DNA of 11,845 bases, taken from positions 1-11,845 of the forward strand of contig CAIMXQ010000010.1 in assembly GCA_903845465.1 (NCBI GenBank), read 5' to 3'. A program made the position numbers and the translations under genes. This document shows positions 1-4,964 of this stretch, one piece after another (position 1 is the stretch's first letter; each line of letters begins with the position of its first letter). This DNA is from an uncultured Actinomycetes bacterium (GTDB lineage Bacteria > Actinomycetota > Actinomycetes > Nanopelagicales > Nanopelagicaceae). The notes beneath the pieces are model-generated. The model was given only the letters and a program-made list of their open reading frames with translations. It made no database searches and was not told where the DNA came from.

Positions 1-1
1 C

Positions 2-190
2 CGCCAGCAGAAAGATGCCAACAACGGTGACATCGTCGCTGCAATGATCGATGGCGAAGCAACTGTTAAAACATTCTCACGCAAGGGCGGCCACATCTGG
101 TTGCTTCCTGCAAACGATGACTTCGCGCCTATCGATGGCGATCTGTGTGAAGTTCTAGGAATTGTTACAGCAGTACTGCGCTCGCTTTGA
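2..190 (+). CDS. lexA: LexA repressor, C-terminal part (partial, 5' end outside window)
   Basis: This is the last 62 residues of LexA, the SOS-response repressor that cleaves itself when RecA filaments form on damaged DNA. The visible part is the end of the S24-type serine peptidase domain. It contains the GDIVAAMIDGEATVK strand pair and the later WLLP and VLGIVTAVLR segments typical of LexA. The Lys of TVK (residue 23 here, bases 68-70) matches the catalytic lysine, K156 in E. coli LexA. The catalytic serine and the helix-turn-helix lie upstream of the window. The gene ends with TGA and is followed after seven bases by the stop of a convergent gene, with no obvious terminator between. Identification rests on motif recall and is strong for the family. 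Confidence 0.93.
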   Translation, partial: RQQKDANNGDIVAAMIDGEATVKTFSRKGGHIWLLPANDDFAPIDGDLCEVLGIVTAVLRSL

Positions 191-197
191 CTACTTC

Positions 198-479
198 TTA
201 AAGACTCGCAGTCGATAGCTTCGTAATAAGTAACTCTTGAGCCTCAAGAATCGCCTCAATTACATGAGCGTTTTCTACTACCTTCCGAGATGCGAGCGAT
301 TCTCGCGTTAGATCAAGATTTCCAAAATATAGAAACTCGACTCCAAGCACCGTTCCATCGCTGGCTAAATCCACATTTGTTGATTCATCAATCTCAATCA
401 TTCGACTATATTCCCCGCGGCTCAATTGCACATATGCAGCTTGAGCTTCAAGGTCAATCGAGATATCAATCATTAGCAT
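198..479 (-). CDS. DUF2283 family small protein (putative antitoxin-like partner)
   Basis: The 93-residue protein matches the DUF2283 pattern: an N-terminal strand pair with A-x-Y-V-Q-L-S (residues 14-20), a short E-I-D-E-S strand, then V-D-L-A-S-D-G-x-V-L-G-V-E-F (residues 36-49). The C-terminal half is a long helix. DUF2283 proteins are small and soluble, of no established biochemical activity, and often encoded beside DUF4258 proteins. The start at 479 is supported by a strong SD (GGAGA, eight bases before ATG). A second ATG lies two codons later. The gene overlaps the end of the upstream DUF4258 gene by 14 bases, so the two are almost certainly one transcript with coupled translation. An antitoxin-like role is inferred from the pairing only. 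Confidence 0.8.
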   Translation of the reverse strand: MLMIDISIDLEAQAAYVQLSRGEYSRMIEIDESTNVDLASDGTVLGVEFLYFGNLDLTRESLASRKVVENAHVIEAILEAQELLITKLSTASL

Positions 480-711
480 TCAACTTTCTCCTTCCTACAG
501 ATTTGATGAAGATCGGCTCTTCGAGTGGCAATCCATTTGCTACCCAAATCTTTAGCTGACTTTTATCTGGAAAGTATGCAATGAGAGATGTTCCCCCATC
601 ATGTGCGGGGTAGGTCAATGAAAAATGCTGTAAAACATAGAGAATTTCCTCTTCAGTTACTCTGCGTAACTGCATCTGCTCTCGTGCATGCTGGCTGTAT
701 ATAAAATCCAC
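466..711 (-). CDS. DUF4258 family small protein (putative toxin-like partner)
   Basis: The 81-residue protein starts with S-Q-H-A-R-E-Q-M (residues 6-13) followed by R-R-V-T-E-E-E-I-L-Y-V-L, the classic N-terminal signature of DUF4258. A beta-rich part follows, ending in I-K-S-V-G-R-R-K. DUF4258 has a RelE/BrnT-like size and layout, so a toxin-like role is plausible but unproven. Translation starts at GTG 711. There is no SD, but a TAACTT box sits six bases upstream, suggesting a leaderless transcript. An inverted repeat (CGGCGG/CCGCCG) brackets that box. The gene is followed by an overlapping DUF2283 gene. The family is clear; function is inferred from context. Confidence 0.78.
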   Translation of the reverse strand: MDFIYSQHAREQMQLRRVTEEEILYVLQHFSLTYPAHDGGTSLIAYFPDKSQLKIWVANGLPLEEPIFIKSVGRRKLNAND

Positions 712-736
712 CGGCGGAAGTTAGGTGCCACCGCCG
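712..736. repeat. Inverted repeat CGGCGG-N13-CCGCCG upstream of the DUF4258 gene
   Basis: The arms are perfect six-base complements at 712-717 and 731-736. The downstream arm touches the GTG start of the DUF4258 gene, and the -10-like TAACTT (718-723) lies inside the spacer. The position fits an operator through which the two-gene module could regulate itself. Six-base GC arms could arise by chance, so this is a candidate only. Confidence 0.4.
718..723 (-). promoter_or_regulatory. -10-like TAACTT before the DUF4258 GTG start
   Basis: TAACTT on the minus strand fits the TANNNT pattern of actinobacterial -10 boxes and ends six bases before GTG 711. No SD is visible, so transcription could begin at the start codon. 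I see no convincing -35 box. Confidence 0.35.
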
Positions 737-741
737 ACTGA

Positions 742-763
742 AAACGGGCCAAAACAGCCCACT
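742..763 (-). terminator. Weak hairpin terminator after the small membrane protein gene
   Basis: On the minus strand, GGGCT and GGCCC form a short stem around a GTTTT loop, and weaker outer pairs (A-T and wobbles) extend it. A TTTTC tract follows. It lies about 20 bases beyond the stop of the 782-1162 gene and just before the presumed promoter of the DUF4258 gene, which is where a terminator would be expected. The stem is short and rich in wobbles. Confidence 0.4.
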
Positions 764-781
764 GTGGATATGTTTGAGAAG

Positions 782-1162
782 TTACTTCTTGCCCTCAACA
801 TCACGCAGTACTTGATGGATTTCCTGTGCAATGATTTTGAGTTCTGCTAGCTCTTGATTTGCAAGCTCTCGCGCCTCTTTGGCAAGTTCGAATTCACCCA
901 ATGATGCAGCATGGGTCTCATTAATCTTCTGTTCTACCGATGCCGATGCAACGTTCTGCCCCACCATGATGATTGAAAGCAGTACCAACTGCAGGAAAGT
1001 TTGCGCAATCCACGCGACGATAACGACTACGTCGCCTGTCTTAATAGCAGCAGGCAATGAGATCAGGGCAAGGGCTGCGAAGATATAGGCACACCACATC
1101 GTTGAAACTGCAGCGGTAATCTTTCCAGCCAATCGACGGTTAAATTCATTGATGGGATTCAT
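782..1162 (-). CDS. Small two-helix membrane protein with C-terminal coiled coil (DUF1003-like)
   Basis: The 126-residue protein has two hydrophobic segments at about residues 17-37 and 44-68, then a charged, probably coiled-coil tail (about 77-124) rich in Glu, Ala, Leu and Lys. The second segment, with W-I-A-Q-T-F-L-Q-L-V-L-L and then M-V-G-Q-N, resembles the conserved F-L-Q-L-V-L-L-P-x-I-x-V-G-Q-N block of small actinobacterial membrane proteins related to DUF1003. No enzymatic motif is visible and I cannot assign a function. The start at 1162 has a purine-rich upstream region (GGAGTAGGG, with AGGG eight bases before ATG). It is divergent from the secreted-peptide gene at 1296, sharing a 133-base promoter region, and looks monocistronic. 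Confidence 0.75.
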   Translation of the reverse strand: MNPINEFNRRLAGKITAAVSTMWCAYIFAALALISLPAAIKTGDVVVIVAWIAQTFLQLVLLSIIMVGQNVASASVEQKINETHAASLGEFELAKEARELANQELAELKIIAQEIHQVLRDVEGKK

Positions 1163-1295
1163 GGTTTAACCCTACTCCTGTCCCTGCAGAACACAGGATA
1201 TTTTCAGGAAACTATGTGCCTACACAGAGTGAAAACTAGGCGTTTTTCAATAACTTCAACCTATCTTTCACTTATTCAAACCGAAAAGGAATCCC

Positions 1296-1538
1296 ATGAA
1301 AAAAGTAGTCTTAACACTCCTTGTAGCAGGAACAATGATTGTCGGAACCTCAGCTGGTTTCGCAGCAACAACTGCAAAGCCAACTATCAAGGCAGCAGCT
1401 CCAAAGGCAGCAGCTAAAGAAGGCACTGCAAAGCACGAGATGTCTGAGAATTCAACAACTCAGAAGAGCGAAGCAAAGCCCACTAAGAAGGCAGCAGTTA
1501 AGCCAATGGCAAAAGCATCACCAAAGGCAACTAAGTAA
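1296..1538 (+). CDS. Secreted Lys/Ala-rich low-complexity peptide
   Basis: The 80-residue protein begins with a textbook signal peptide: MKK, a hydrophobic core (residues 4-17), and a likely cleavage after GFA (about residue 23). The remaining 57 residues are low complexity, dominated by Ala, Lys, Pro, Ser and Thr, with repeated KAAAPKAAAK-like units. I count 13 lysines against four glutamates, so the mature peptide is strongly basic and probably disordered. AAAGGA five bases before the ATG acts as SD. A strong terminator follows the stop, so it is a single-gene transcript. It may bind the cell wall, anionic polymers or nucleic acid, but nothing in the sequence proves this. I recognise no family; database names for such proteins are usually hypothetical. 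Confidence 0.8.
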   Translation: MKKVVLTLLVAGTMIVGTSAGFAATTAKPTIKAAAPKAAAKEGTAKHEMSENSTTQKSEAKPTKKAAVKPMAKASPKATK

Positions 1539-1554
1539 CTTTCCCCAAGTAATA

Positions 1555-1590
1555 ACGCCTCCATCGGCCGATGGGGGCGTTTTTGCTTTT
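1555..1590 (+). terminator. Strong intrinsic terminator after the secreted peptide gene
   Basis: Arms at 1555-1567 and 1568-1580 are complementary over 13 positions with one G-T wobble (the innermost pairs form the loop around CGGCCG). The sequence continues into TTTTTGCTTTT. It lies 17 bases after the stop codon and just before the stop of the convergent cupin gene. On the minus strand the stem is followed by TATTAC, a poor T-tract, so termination from that side should be weaker. Confidence 0.9.
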
Positions 1591-1933
1591 AGTTGCGGCC
1601 GAAATCATCCTCGAGGCGAACAATGTCATCTTCGCCAAAGTAGGTACCGGTCTGTACTTCAATAAAAGTTACGCCATTTGTTTCAGGGGCAGCCATGCGG
1701 TGTGCAACGCCAATGCCAATATCAATTGAATCGCCCAACTGTAGAGTCTTTGTTACACCATCAATTGTGACGATCGCAGGTCCAGCAGTAATAAACCAAT
1801 GCTCTGCACGCTTTTCATGAGTTTGGTAGGAAAGTCGCGCGCCAGCTTTAACGGTAATTTCCTTTACCTGCGAAATGGCGCTGGTGTGGAGCACTTGATA
1901 CGTGCCCCATGGGCGTTCTGAAAATTCCAACAC
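1589..1933 (-). CDS. Cupin protein, mannose-6-phosphate isomerase-like
   Basis: The protein is 114 residues from the chosen start and is a single cupin domain of the type found as the isomerase domain of bifunctional mannose-1-phosphate guanylyltransferase/mannose-6-phosphate isomerases and as stand-alone proteins. Visible marks are R-P-W-G-T-Y near the N-terminus, the metal-site block Y-Q-T-H-E-K-R-A-E-H-W (His39, Glu44, His45), the second cupin motif G-V-A-H-R (His78), and the C-terminal V-Q-T-G-T-Y-F-G-E-D-D-I-V-R-L-E-D-D-F-G-R typical of this group. An upstream in-frame start at 1984 would overlap the ROK gene by 50 bases and add an unconserved tail, so I prefer GTG 1933, one base after the ROK stop and with AGAGG upstream. 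Coupling to the kinase suggests sequential action on a hexose. Isomerase activity is inferred from family. Confidence 0.85.
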   Translation of the reverse strand: MLEFSERPWGTYQVLHTSAISQVKEITVKAGARLSYQTHEKRAEHWFITAGPAIVTIDGVTKTLQLGDSIDIGIGVAHRMAAPETNGVTFIEVQTGTYFGEDDIVRLEDDFGRN

Positions 1934-1934
1934 C

Positions 1935-2840
1935 TTATGCCTCTTTCGCCGGTGAGATGAATCCAACCAAACCTGCGCCGACAAGTCCTGAATCCTTGCC
2001 GAGTGTTGCCTTTTTTAAGGCAACATTTCCAGGCAAATTCAAGGTTTTCATCTCCTTCTCGAAGTACTTCTGCAATATCGGCCAATAAATGTCATCGGCG
2101 TTCATGACTCCCCCGCCAACAACAATGGTGTCGAGATCCATCAGCGCCACAGCATTGAGCAATCCCAGTGCCAAGACAGCTGCACCTTTATCTATTGCAT
2201 CAATAGCCTTGGCGTCGCCCTTGCGTGCTGCATCTGCAACTGCTTCAAAGCTATCCGCACCGAAATCTTTCGCCATATTTGTTCCGCTGGAATACGCCTC
2301 AACACAACCGTGCTGACCGCAGACACAGAGCTCTCCATTGTGAACAACGACGCTATGGCCGATTAGTCCAGCATTACCCGTGCGCCCCACATGGAATGCG
2401 CCATTGAGAACAACTCCTCCGCCAATACCTGTTGAGACAACGATGCCCATCAGGTTTGTCGCACCGCGTCCTGCACCCAAGATGAACTCTGCATAAGCAA
2501 GTGCACTTGCATCACCAATAATCCGCACATCGCTAATTCCTGAAACTGTGCGGACAAAATCAACCAGTGAGAAATCAACCCAATGTGGAATATTGACCGG
2601 GTTGATTGTTCCTAAATCTTTATCGATAGGACCTGCAGAACCGATTCCAGCACCAATAATCTTTACGCCATCGCGCTGACAGATTTCGGAAATTGCCGCA
2701 GCCAGTGAGTCATTGAGCTCCTGAAGTGATGCAGCCTTCGAGCTGATATCAATGCGCGAAAGCACCTGCCCATCACGAGCAACCAGGCCAACTGCCACCT
2801 TAGTTGCTCCGACATCAATGGCGAGGGATACATCTTTCAT
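1935..2840 (-). CDS. ROK family sugar kinase
   Basis: The 301-residue protein is a full-length ROK kinase, phosphorylating a hexose or N-acetylhexosamine with ATP. The phosphate-binding D-V-G-A-T-K is at residues 9-14, the probable catalytic base Asp110 lies in I-G-D-A-S-A-L-A, a second glycine-rich loop (S-T-G-I-G-G-G-V) is at 136-143, and the zinc motif C-V-C-G-Q-H-G-C-V-E (Cys172, 174, 179; Glu181) is complete with His162. Two details are unusual: Gly109 replaces the Asn usually preceding the catalytic Asp, and the usual Glu of the E-x-G-H motif is Leu159. Substrate cannot be named; the cupin isomerase encoded one base downstream suggests mannose, fructose or a related sugar. An AGGA lies nine bases before ATG 2840. 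The stop of the upstream secreted-protein gene is 20 bases away, inside a TCGGG/CCCGA hairpin (2856-2869). Confidence 0.92.
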   Translation of the reverse strand: MKDVSLAIDVGATKVAVGLVARDGQVLSRIDISSKAASLQELNDSLAAAISEICQRDGVKIIGAGIGSAGPIDKDLGTINPVNIPHWVDFSLVDFVRTVSGISDVRIIGDASALAYAEFILGAGRGATNLMGIVVSTGIGGGVVLNGAFHVGRTGNAGLIGHSVVVHNGELCVCGQHGCVEAYSSGTNMAKDFGADSFEAVADAARKGDAKAIDAIDKGAAVLALGLLNAVALMDLDTIVVGGGVMNADDIYWPILQKYFEKEMKTLNLPGNVALKKATLGKDSGLVGAGLVGFISPAKEA

Positions 2841-2860
2841 AGAGCCAAATCCTACTCGGG

Positions 2861-3415
2861 CTATCCCGAAGCTTTTGTAGAAGCAGGTGTCATCGAGCGA
2901 GCAATTGCAATCAGCTGCGCATAGGTAACCCCACCCACGCCTTGTACCTGCATCTCAACTTTCTTCATTCCGTAATAGCCCGGCAAGGTAAAGAGCAGAT
3001 ATCCGCCCACCGTAGAAATCTTTGCTGTACTGCAATTCTTCGCCGCATTTTTTTGAGTCGGATCGCAATAGACAAATACCTTGGCAGAGATTCCATTTAT
3101 TTTTGTCGATGGCATCGAGACTGACATGCCGGGGTTAGAACAGTGCGATCCTGCCATTGTCTGCATTACTTCGATCTGCTTCTTACCTTTACTAAATCTC
3201 GTATACACCCATTCTTCACCGCCACCACCGCAGACCAAGACTTTAAATGCTGTTTGCGGCAAGCCCAATGTATTAACTGGTTTATAGAGCGAATATGTAA
3301 GCCCTGTCTGCGCATCGAGGTAAGGATCTCCCGATCCCATTGCAGAAGCAGTGATTATTGATATTGATAAAAGTGAGAGAACGAGAAGAGCGATTGTTGA
3401 CCTCTTGCATCTCAT
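2861..3415 (-). CDS. Secreted four-cysteine protein of unknown function
   Basis: The 184-residue protein has an N-terminal signal peptide (basic start, hydrophobic residues 8-22, probable cleavage after the A-S-A at about 25). The exported part contains four cysteines (62, 92, 117, 128), enough for two disulfides, plus notable blocks F-K-V-L-V-C-G-G-G-G-E-E-W (57-69), Q-T-M-A-G-S-H-C-S-N-P-G (85-96) and Y-L-L-F-T-L-P-G (139-146). The C-terminal Y-A-Q-L-I-A-I-A-R-S-M looks like a final helix. I recognise no characterised family. The start lacks an SD; TACTGT six bases upstream suggests a leaderless message. The ROK kinase begins 20 bases after its stop, so the three minus-strand genes may share a transcript, although the functional link is not obvious. 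Confidence 0.75.
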   Translation of the reverse strand: MRCKRSTIALLVLSLLSISIITASAMGSGDPYLDAQTGLTYSLYKPVNTLGLPQTAFKVLVCGGGGEEWVYTRFSKGKKQIEVMQTMAGSHCSNPGMSVSMPSTKINGISAKVFVYCDPTQKNAAKNCSTAKISTVGGYLLFTLPGYYGMKKVEMQVQGVGGVTYAQLIAIARSMTPASTKASG

Positions 3416-3421
3416 ATTTCA

Positions 3422-3427
3422 ACAGTA
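3422..3427 (-). promoter_or_regulatory. -10-like TACTGT before the secreted protein gene
   Basis: TACTGT fits TANNNT and ends six bases before ATG 3415. There is no SD, and a terminator-like hairpin lies immediately upstream, so a promoter is needed here. The -35 region is not recognisable. Confidence 0.4.
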
Positions 3428-3433
3428 GTCCAT

Positions 3434-3473
3434 CAAGCAAGAAACCCACCGACGGGGGCGCCGATGGGTTCTT
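3434..3473 (-). terminator. Terminator-like hairpin best formed on the minus strand, with no known gene upstream
   Basis: On the minus strand, CCCATCGGCG pairs with CGTCGGTGGG over ten positions, two of them G-U, around a CCCC loop. AAGAA and TTTCTT can extend the stem with one bulge, and TTTCTTGCTT follows. On the plus strand the two wobbles become A-C mismatches, so the hairpin is better on the minus strand. It sits upstream of the secreted-protein gene, so it would end a transcript arising somewhere in 3474-3684. Confidence 0.6.
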
Positions 3474-3555
3474 GTCTACAAAAGCTTCGCTAGACCCTCA
3501 TCCAAACGAAGTCTTTCTCTCTAGCTGTGTATTGCTGTCCCGATGGAGGAAACTC

Positions 3556-3660
3556 ATGAACCGGAAGGAGGTCTATAAATTTCTAAGGCGGACTATTGCC
3601 TGCGCGGGTGGAAATCAAGGAAATCTCAAGTGCCATCTAGGTGAACACATCATTAAATAA
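3556..3660 (+). CDS. Possible 34-residue small protein, vaguely HicA-like at both ends
   Basis: ATG 3556 is preceded by GGAGG six bases upstream, one of the best SDs in the window, and the frame runs 34 codons to TAA at 3660. The product starts M-N-R-K-E-V-Y-K-F-L-R-R and ends H-L-G-E-H-I-I-K. Both ends recall short HicA-type toxin proteins, with G-G-N in the middle where those have a G-G-N-H or G-S-H block. At 34 residues it is about half their usual length, so the middle would be missing. It could be a genuine micro-protein, a decayed toxin gene or chance. The next gene starts 25 bases after the stop. I hold this loosely. Confidence 0.3.
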   Translation: MNRKEVYKFLRRTIACAGGNQGNLKCHLGEHIIK

Positions 3661-3671
3661 CTCTGTGAAAG

Positions 3672-3677
3672 TACAAT
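3672..3677 (+). promoter_or_regulatory. -10-like TACAAT before the DUF4287/DUF1801 gene
   Basis: TACAAT is close to the consensus TATAAT and ends seven bases before GTG 3685. No SD precedes that GTG, so a leaderless transcript is the simplest reading. No clear -35 box is visible at the expected distance. Confidence 0.5.
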
Positions 3678-3684
3678 TCCGAGC

Positions 3685-4236
3685 GTGCCGAAAGATCCCG
3701 CCCGCGAGGCCCACTTCCCCGCCATCGAAAAGCGCTACGGCGAAAAGATGTCCTACTGGTTTAAAGTCATGAAGGAAATCAAGGACGAGAAGTACCCGCA
3801 ACAGATCGCATATTTGCGCGAGAACTATGGATTCTCGCAAGCACATGCCAACGCACTTGTGATGTATTCACGCGGCTCTACAAGTGCCAAGAGATTTGAA
3901 ACCCCTGCCGACTATTACAAAACAGTTGATGCCAAGCAGGCAACAACGATGCGCAAGATCTTTAAAATGATTCAAACCAAATATCCCAAGACTGAACTTG
4001 TTATCGCATGGAATCAACCGATGCTCAAGCTCGGCAACGATTACATATTTGGTATGACCGTCGCAACTAAACATATTCTGATGGCGCCATGGTCAACTGA
4101 TGTGTTGGCAGATTTTGCAGATCGCCTCGAACATTTAGATCTTAAGAAGAAGACCATCGGCATTCCCAATGACTGGAAAGTTGAAGAGAAGTTAATTCTC
4201 GATATGGTCAAGGCAAGGATTGCTGAAACAAAGTGA
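3685..4236 (+). CDS. DUF4287-DUF1801 fusion protein
   Basis: The 183-residue protein joins two small domains. Residues 2 to about 62 match DUF4287: H-F-P-A-I-E-K-R-Y-G-E-K (10-21), a long helix, then L-R-E-N-Y-G-F-S-Q-A-H-A-N-A-L-V. Residues 85 to about 182 match DUF1801, the YdhG-like fold: A-W-N-Q-P-M-L-K-L-G-N-D-Y-I-F-G-M (108-124), then K-H-I-L-M-A-P-W. DUF1801 proteins include one proposed iron chaperone (Bacillus YdhG), but most have no known function, and no catalytic residues are evident. The GTG start is chosen because the next ATG (3748) would remove a third of the first domain. It overlaps the following amidotransferase gene by four bases (GTGA), so the two are translationally coupled and may work together. 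Confidence 0.85.
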   Translation: MPKDPAREAHFPAIEKRYGEKMSYWFKVMKEIKDEKYPQQIAYLRENYGFSQAHANALVMYSRGSTSAKRFETPADYYKTVDAKQATTMRKIFKMIQTKYPKTELVIAWNQPMLKLGNDYIFGMTVATKHILMAPWSTDVLADFADRLEHLDLKKKTIGIPNDWKVEEKLILDMVKARIAETK

Positions 4237-4964
4237 CCAAACGCGCACTCTTTATCGAACATGATCACGTATCTCTGGGTGGTCCCATCTGGCGCGCATT
4301 TGAAGCTCGTGGTTACGCGATAGAAAGATTCTTGATTGTTCCCGAAAGCAGTTACGCAACCCCCAATGTCACCGTGACATTTCCGGACTTCTCACAGTAC
4401 GACATCATCGTTCCGATGGGTGCGCCATATGGTGCATATGAAGATGAGCGCATCGGAAATTGGCTGACACCAGAACTTGCAGCGTTAAAGAAGGCACACA
4501 ATGCAGGTCAACCGATCTTCGGAATTTGTTTCGGCGGACAGATGATGGCGCGCACTCTAGGCGGCTCTGTCTCTCGTGCACCTGAGGCAGAACTCGGTTG
4601 GTATGAGATTCATACAGATGATCCATCACTTATTTCGGCTGGTCCTTGGTTTGAATATCACTGGGATCGCTGGATCTCACCACCTCTTGCAACCGAGATT
4701 GCGCGTACGGGATTGGCTGTTCAAGCATTTACATTGGGCCGCACACTGGCTCTGCAATTTCACCCAGAGATCGATCCTGAAGTATTAGAAGAGTGGCTTG
4801 CGATGGATGGCGGCTGCGCAGAAGTTGAATCAGAGGGAGTCGATCCCGACGAGCTACGAGCACAGACAAAAGCGCTCCAATCGAAGACCGATCAGAACGC
4901 TTTTGACTTAGTAAATACTTTCCTCGACCGTATCGCTGCAGCCGAAGTTATTACTGTCGATTAA
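4233..4964 (+). CDS. Class I glutamine amidotransferase (GMP-synthase-like glutaminase domain)
   Basis: The 243-residue stand-alone class I amidotransferase hydrolyses gamma-glutamyl amide bonds. The nucleophile elbow G-I-C-F-G-G-Q places the catalytic Cys at 99, and L-Q-F-H-P-E-I-D supplies His177 and Glu179, so the triad is intact. The N-terminus (A-L-F-I-E-H-D ... L-G-G-P) and the M-G-A-P block (62-65) are typical of the GMP-synthase-like glutaminase group. No synthetase domain is attached, so it needs a partner or acts as a free hydrolase. Its stop overlaps that of the SDR gene, whose operon includes a glutamine-synthetase-like ligase. A role like PuuD, freeing glutamate from a gamma-glutamylated product, is a reasonable inference, although PuuD belongs to another branch. 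GTG start, coupled to the upstream gene. Confidence 0.9.
   Translation: MTKRALFIEHDHVSLGGPIWRAFEARGYAIERFLIVPESSYATPNVTVTFPDFSQYDIIVPMGAPYGAYEDERIGNWLTPELAALKKAHNAGQPIFGICFGGQMMARTLGGSVSRAPEAELGWYEIHTDDPSLISAGPWFEYHWDRWISPPLATEIARTGLAVQAFTLGRTLALQFHPEIDPEVLEEWLAMDGGCAEVESEGVDPDELRAQTKALQSKTDQNAFDLVNTFLDRIAAAEVITVD

Larger units (their letters stand above)
3474..3684. other. Gap region with possible minus-strand small RNA and a plus-strand mini-ORF
   Basis: This stretch has no gene of clear homology. Its minus strand ends in the hairpin at 3434-3473, which would suit a small RNA or a lost gene. A 19-codon minus ORF begins with ATG near 3556, but I see no SD for it. The plus strand holds a 34-codon ORF with a good SD, annotated separately. 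The 15-base TCTACAAAAGCTTCG at 3475-3489 recurs in inverted orientation at 2867-2881. Confidence 0.4.

Noticed and set aside
1217..1245. GCCTA/TAGGC hairpin followed by GTTTTT on the plus strand
   Set aside because: It has only five pairs with a long loop and lies between divergent promoters, where no plus-strand transcript needs to end.
1339..1665. 108-codon Gln-rich plus-strand frame overlapping the secreted peptide
   Set aside because: It is the shifted frame of a Lys/Ala repeat (AAG GCA read as Gln/Arg) and runs through the terminator into the cupin gene.
2856..2869. TCGGG-CTAT-CCCGA hairpin followed by AGCTTTT on the plus strand as a terminator
   Set aside because: No plus-strand gene precedes it. 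It more likely reflects the junction between two minus-strand genes and overlaps a stop codon.
3358..3660. 100-codon plus-strand frame
   Set aside because: Its first part runs antisense to the secreted-protein gene and through the hairpin. Only the last 34 codons have their own SD, and those are annotated separately.
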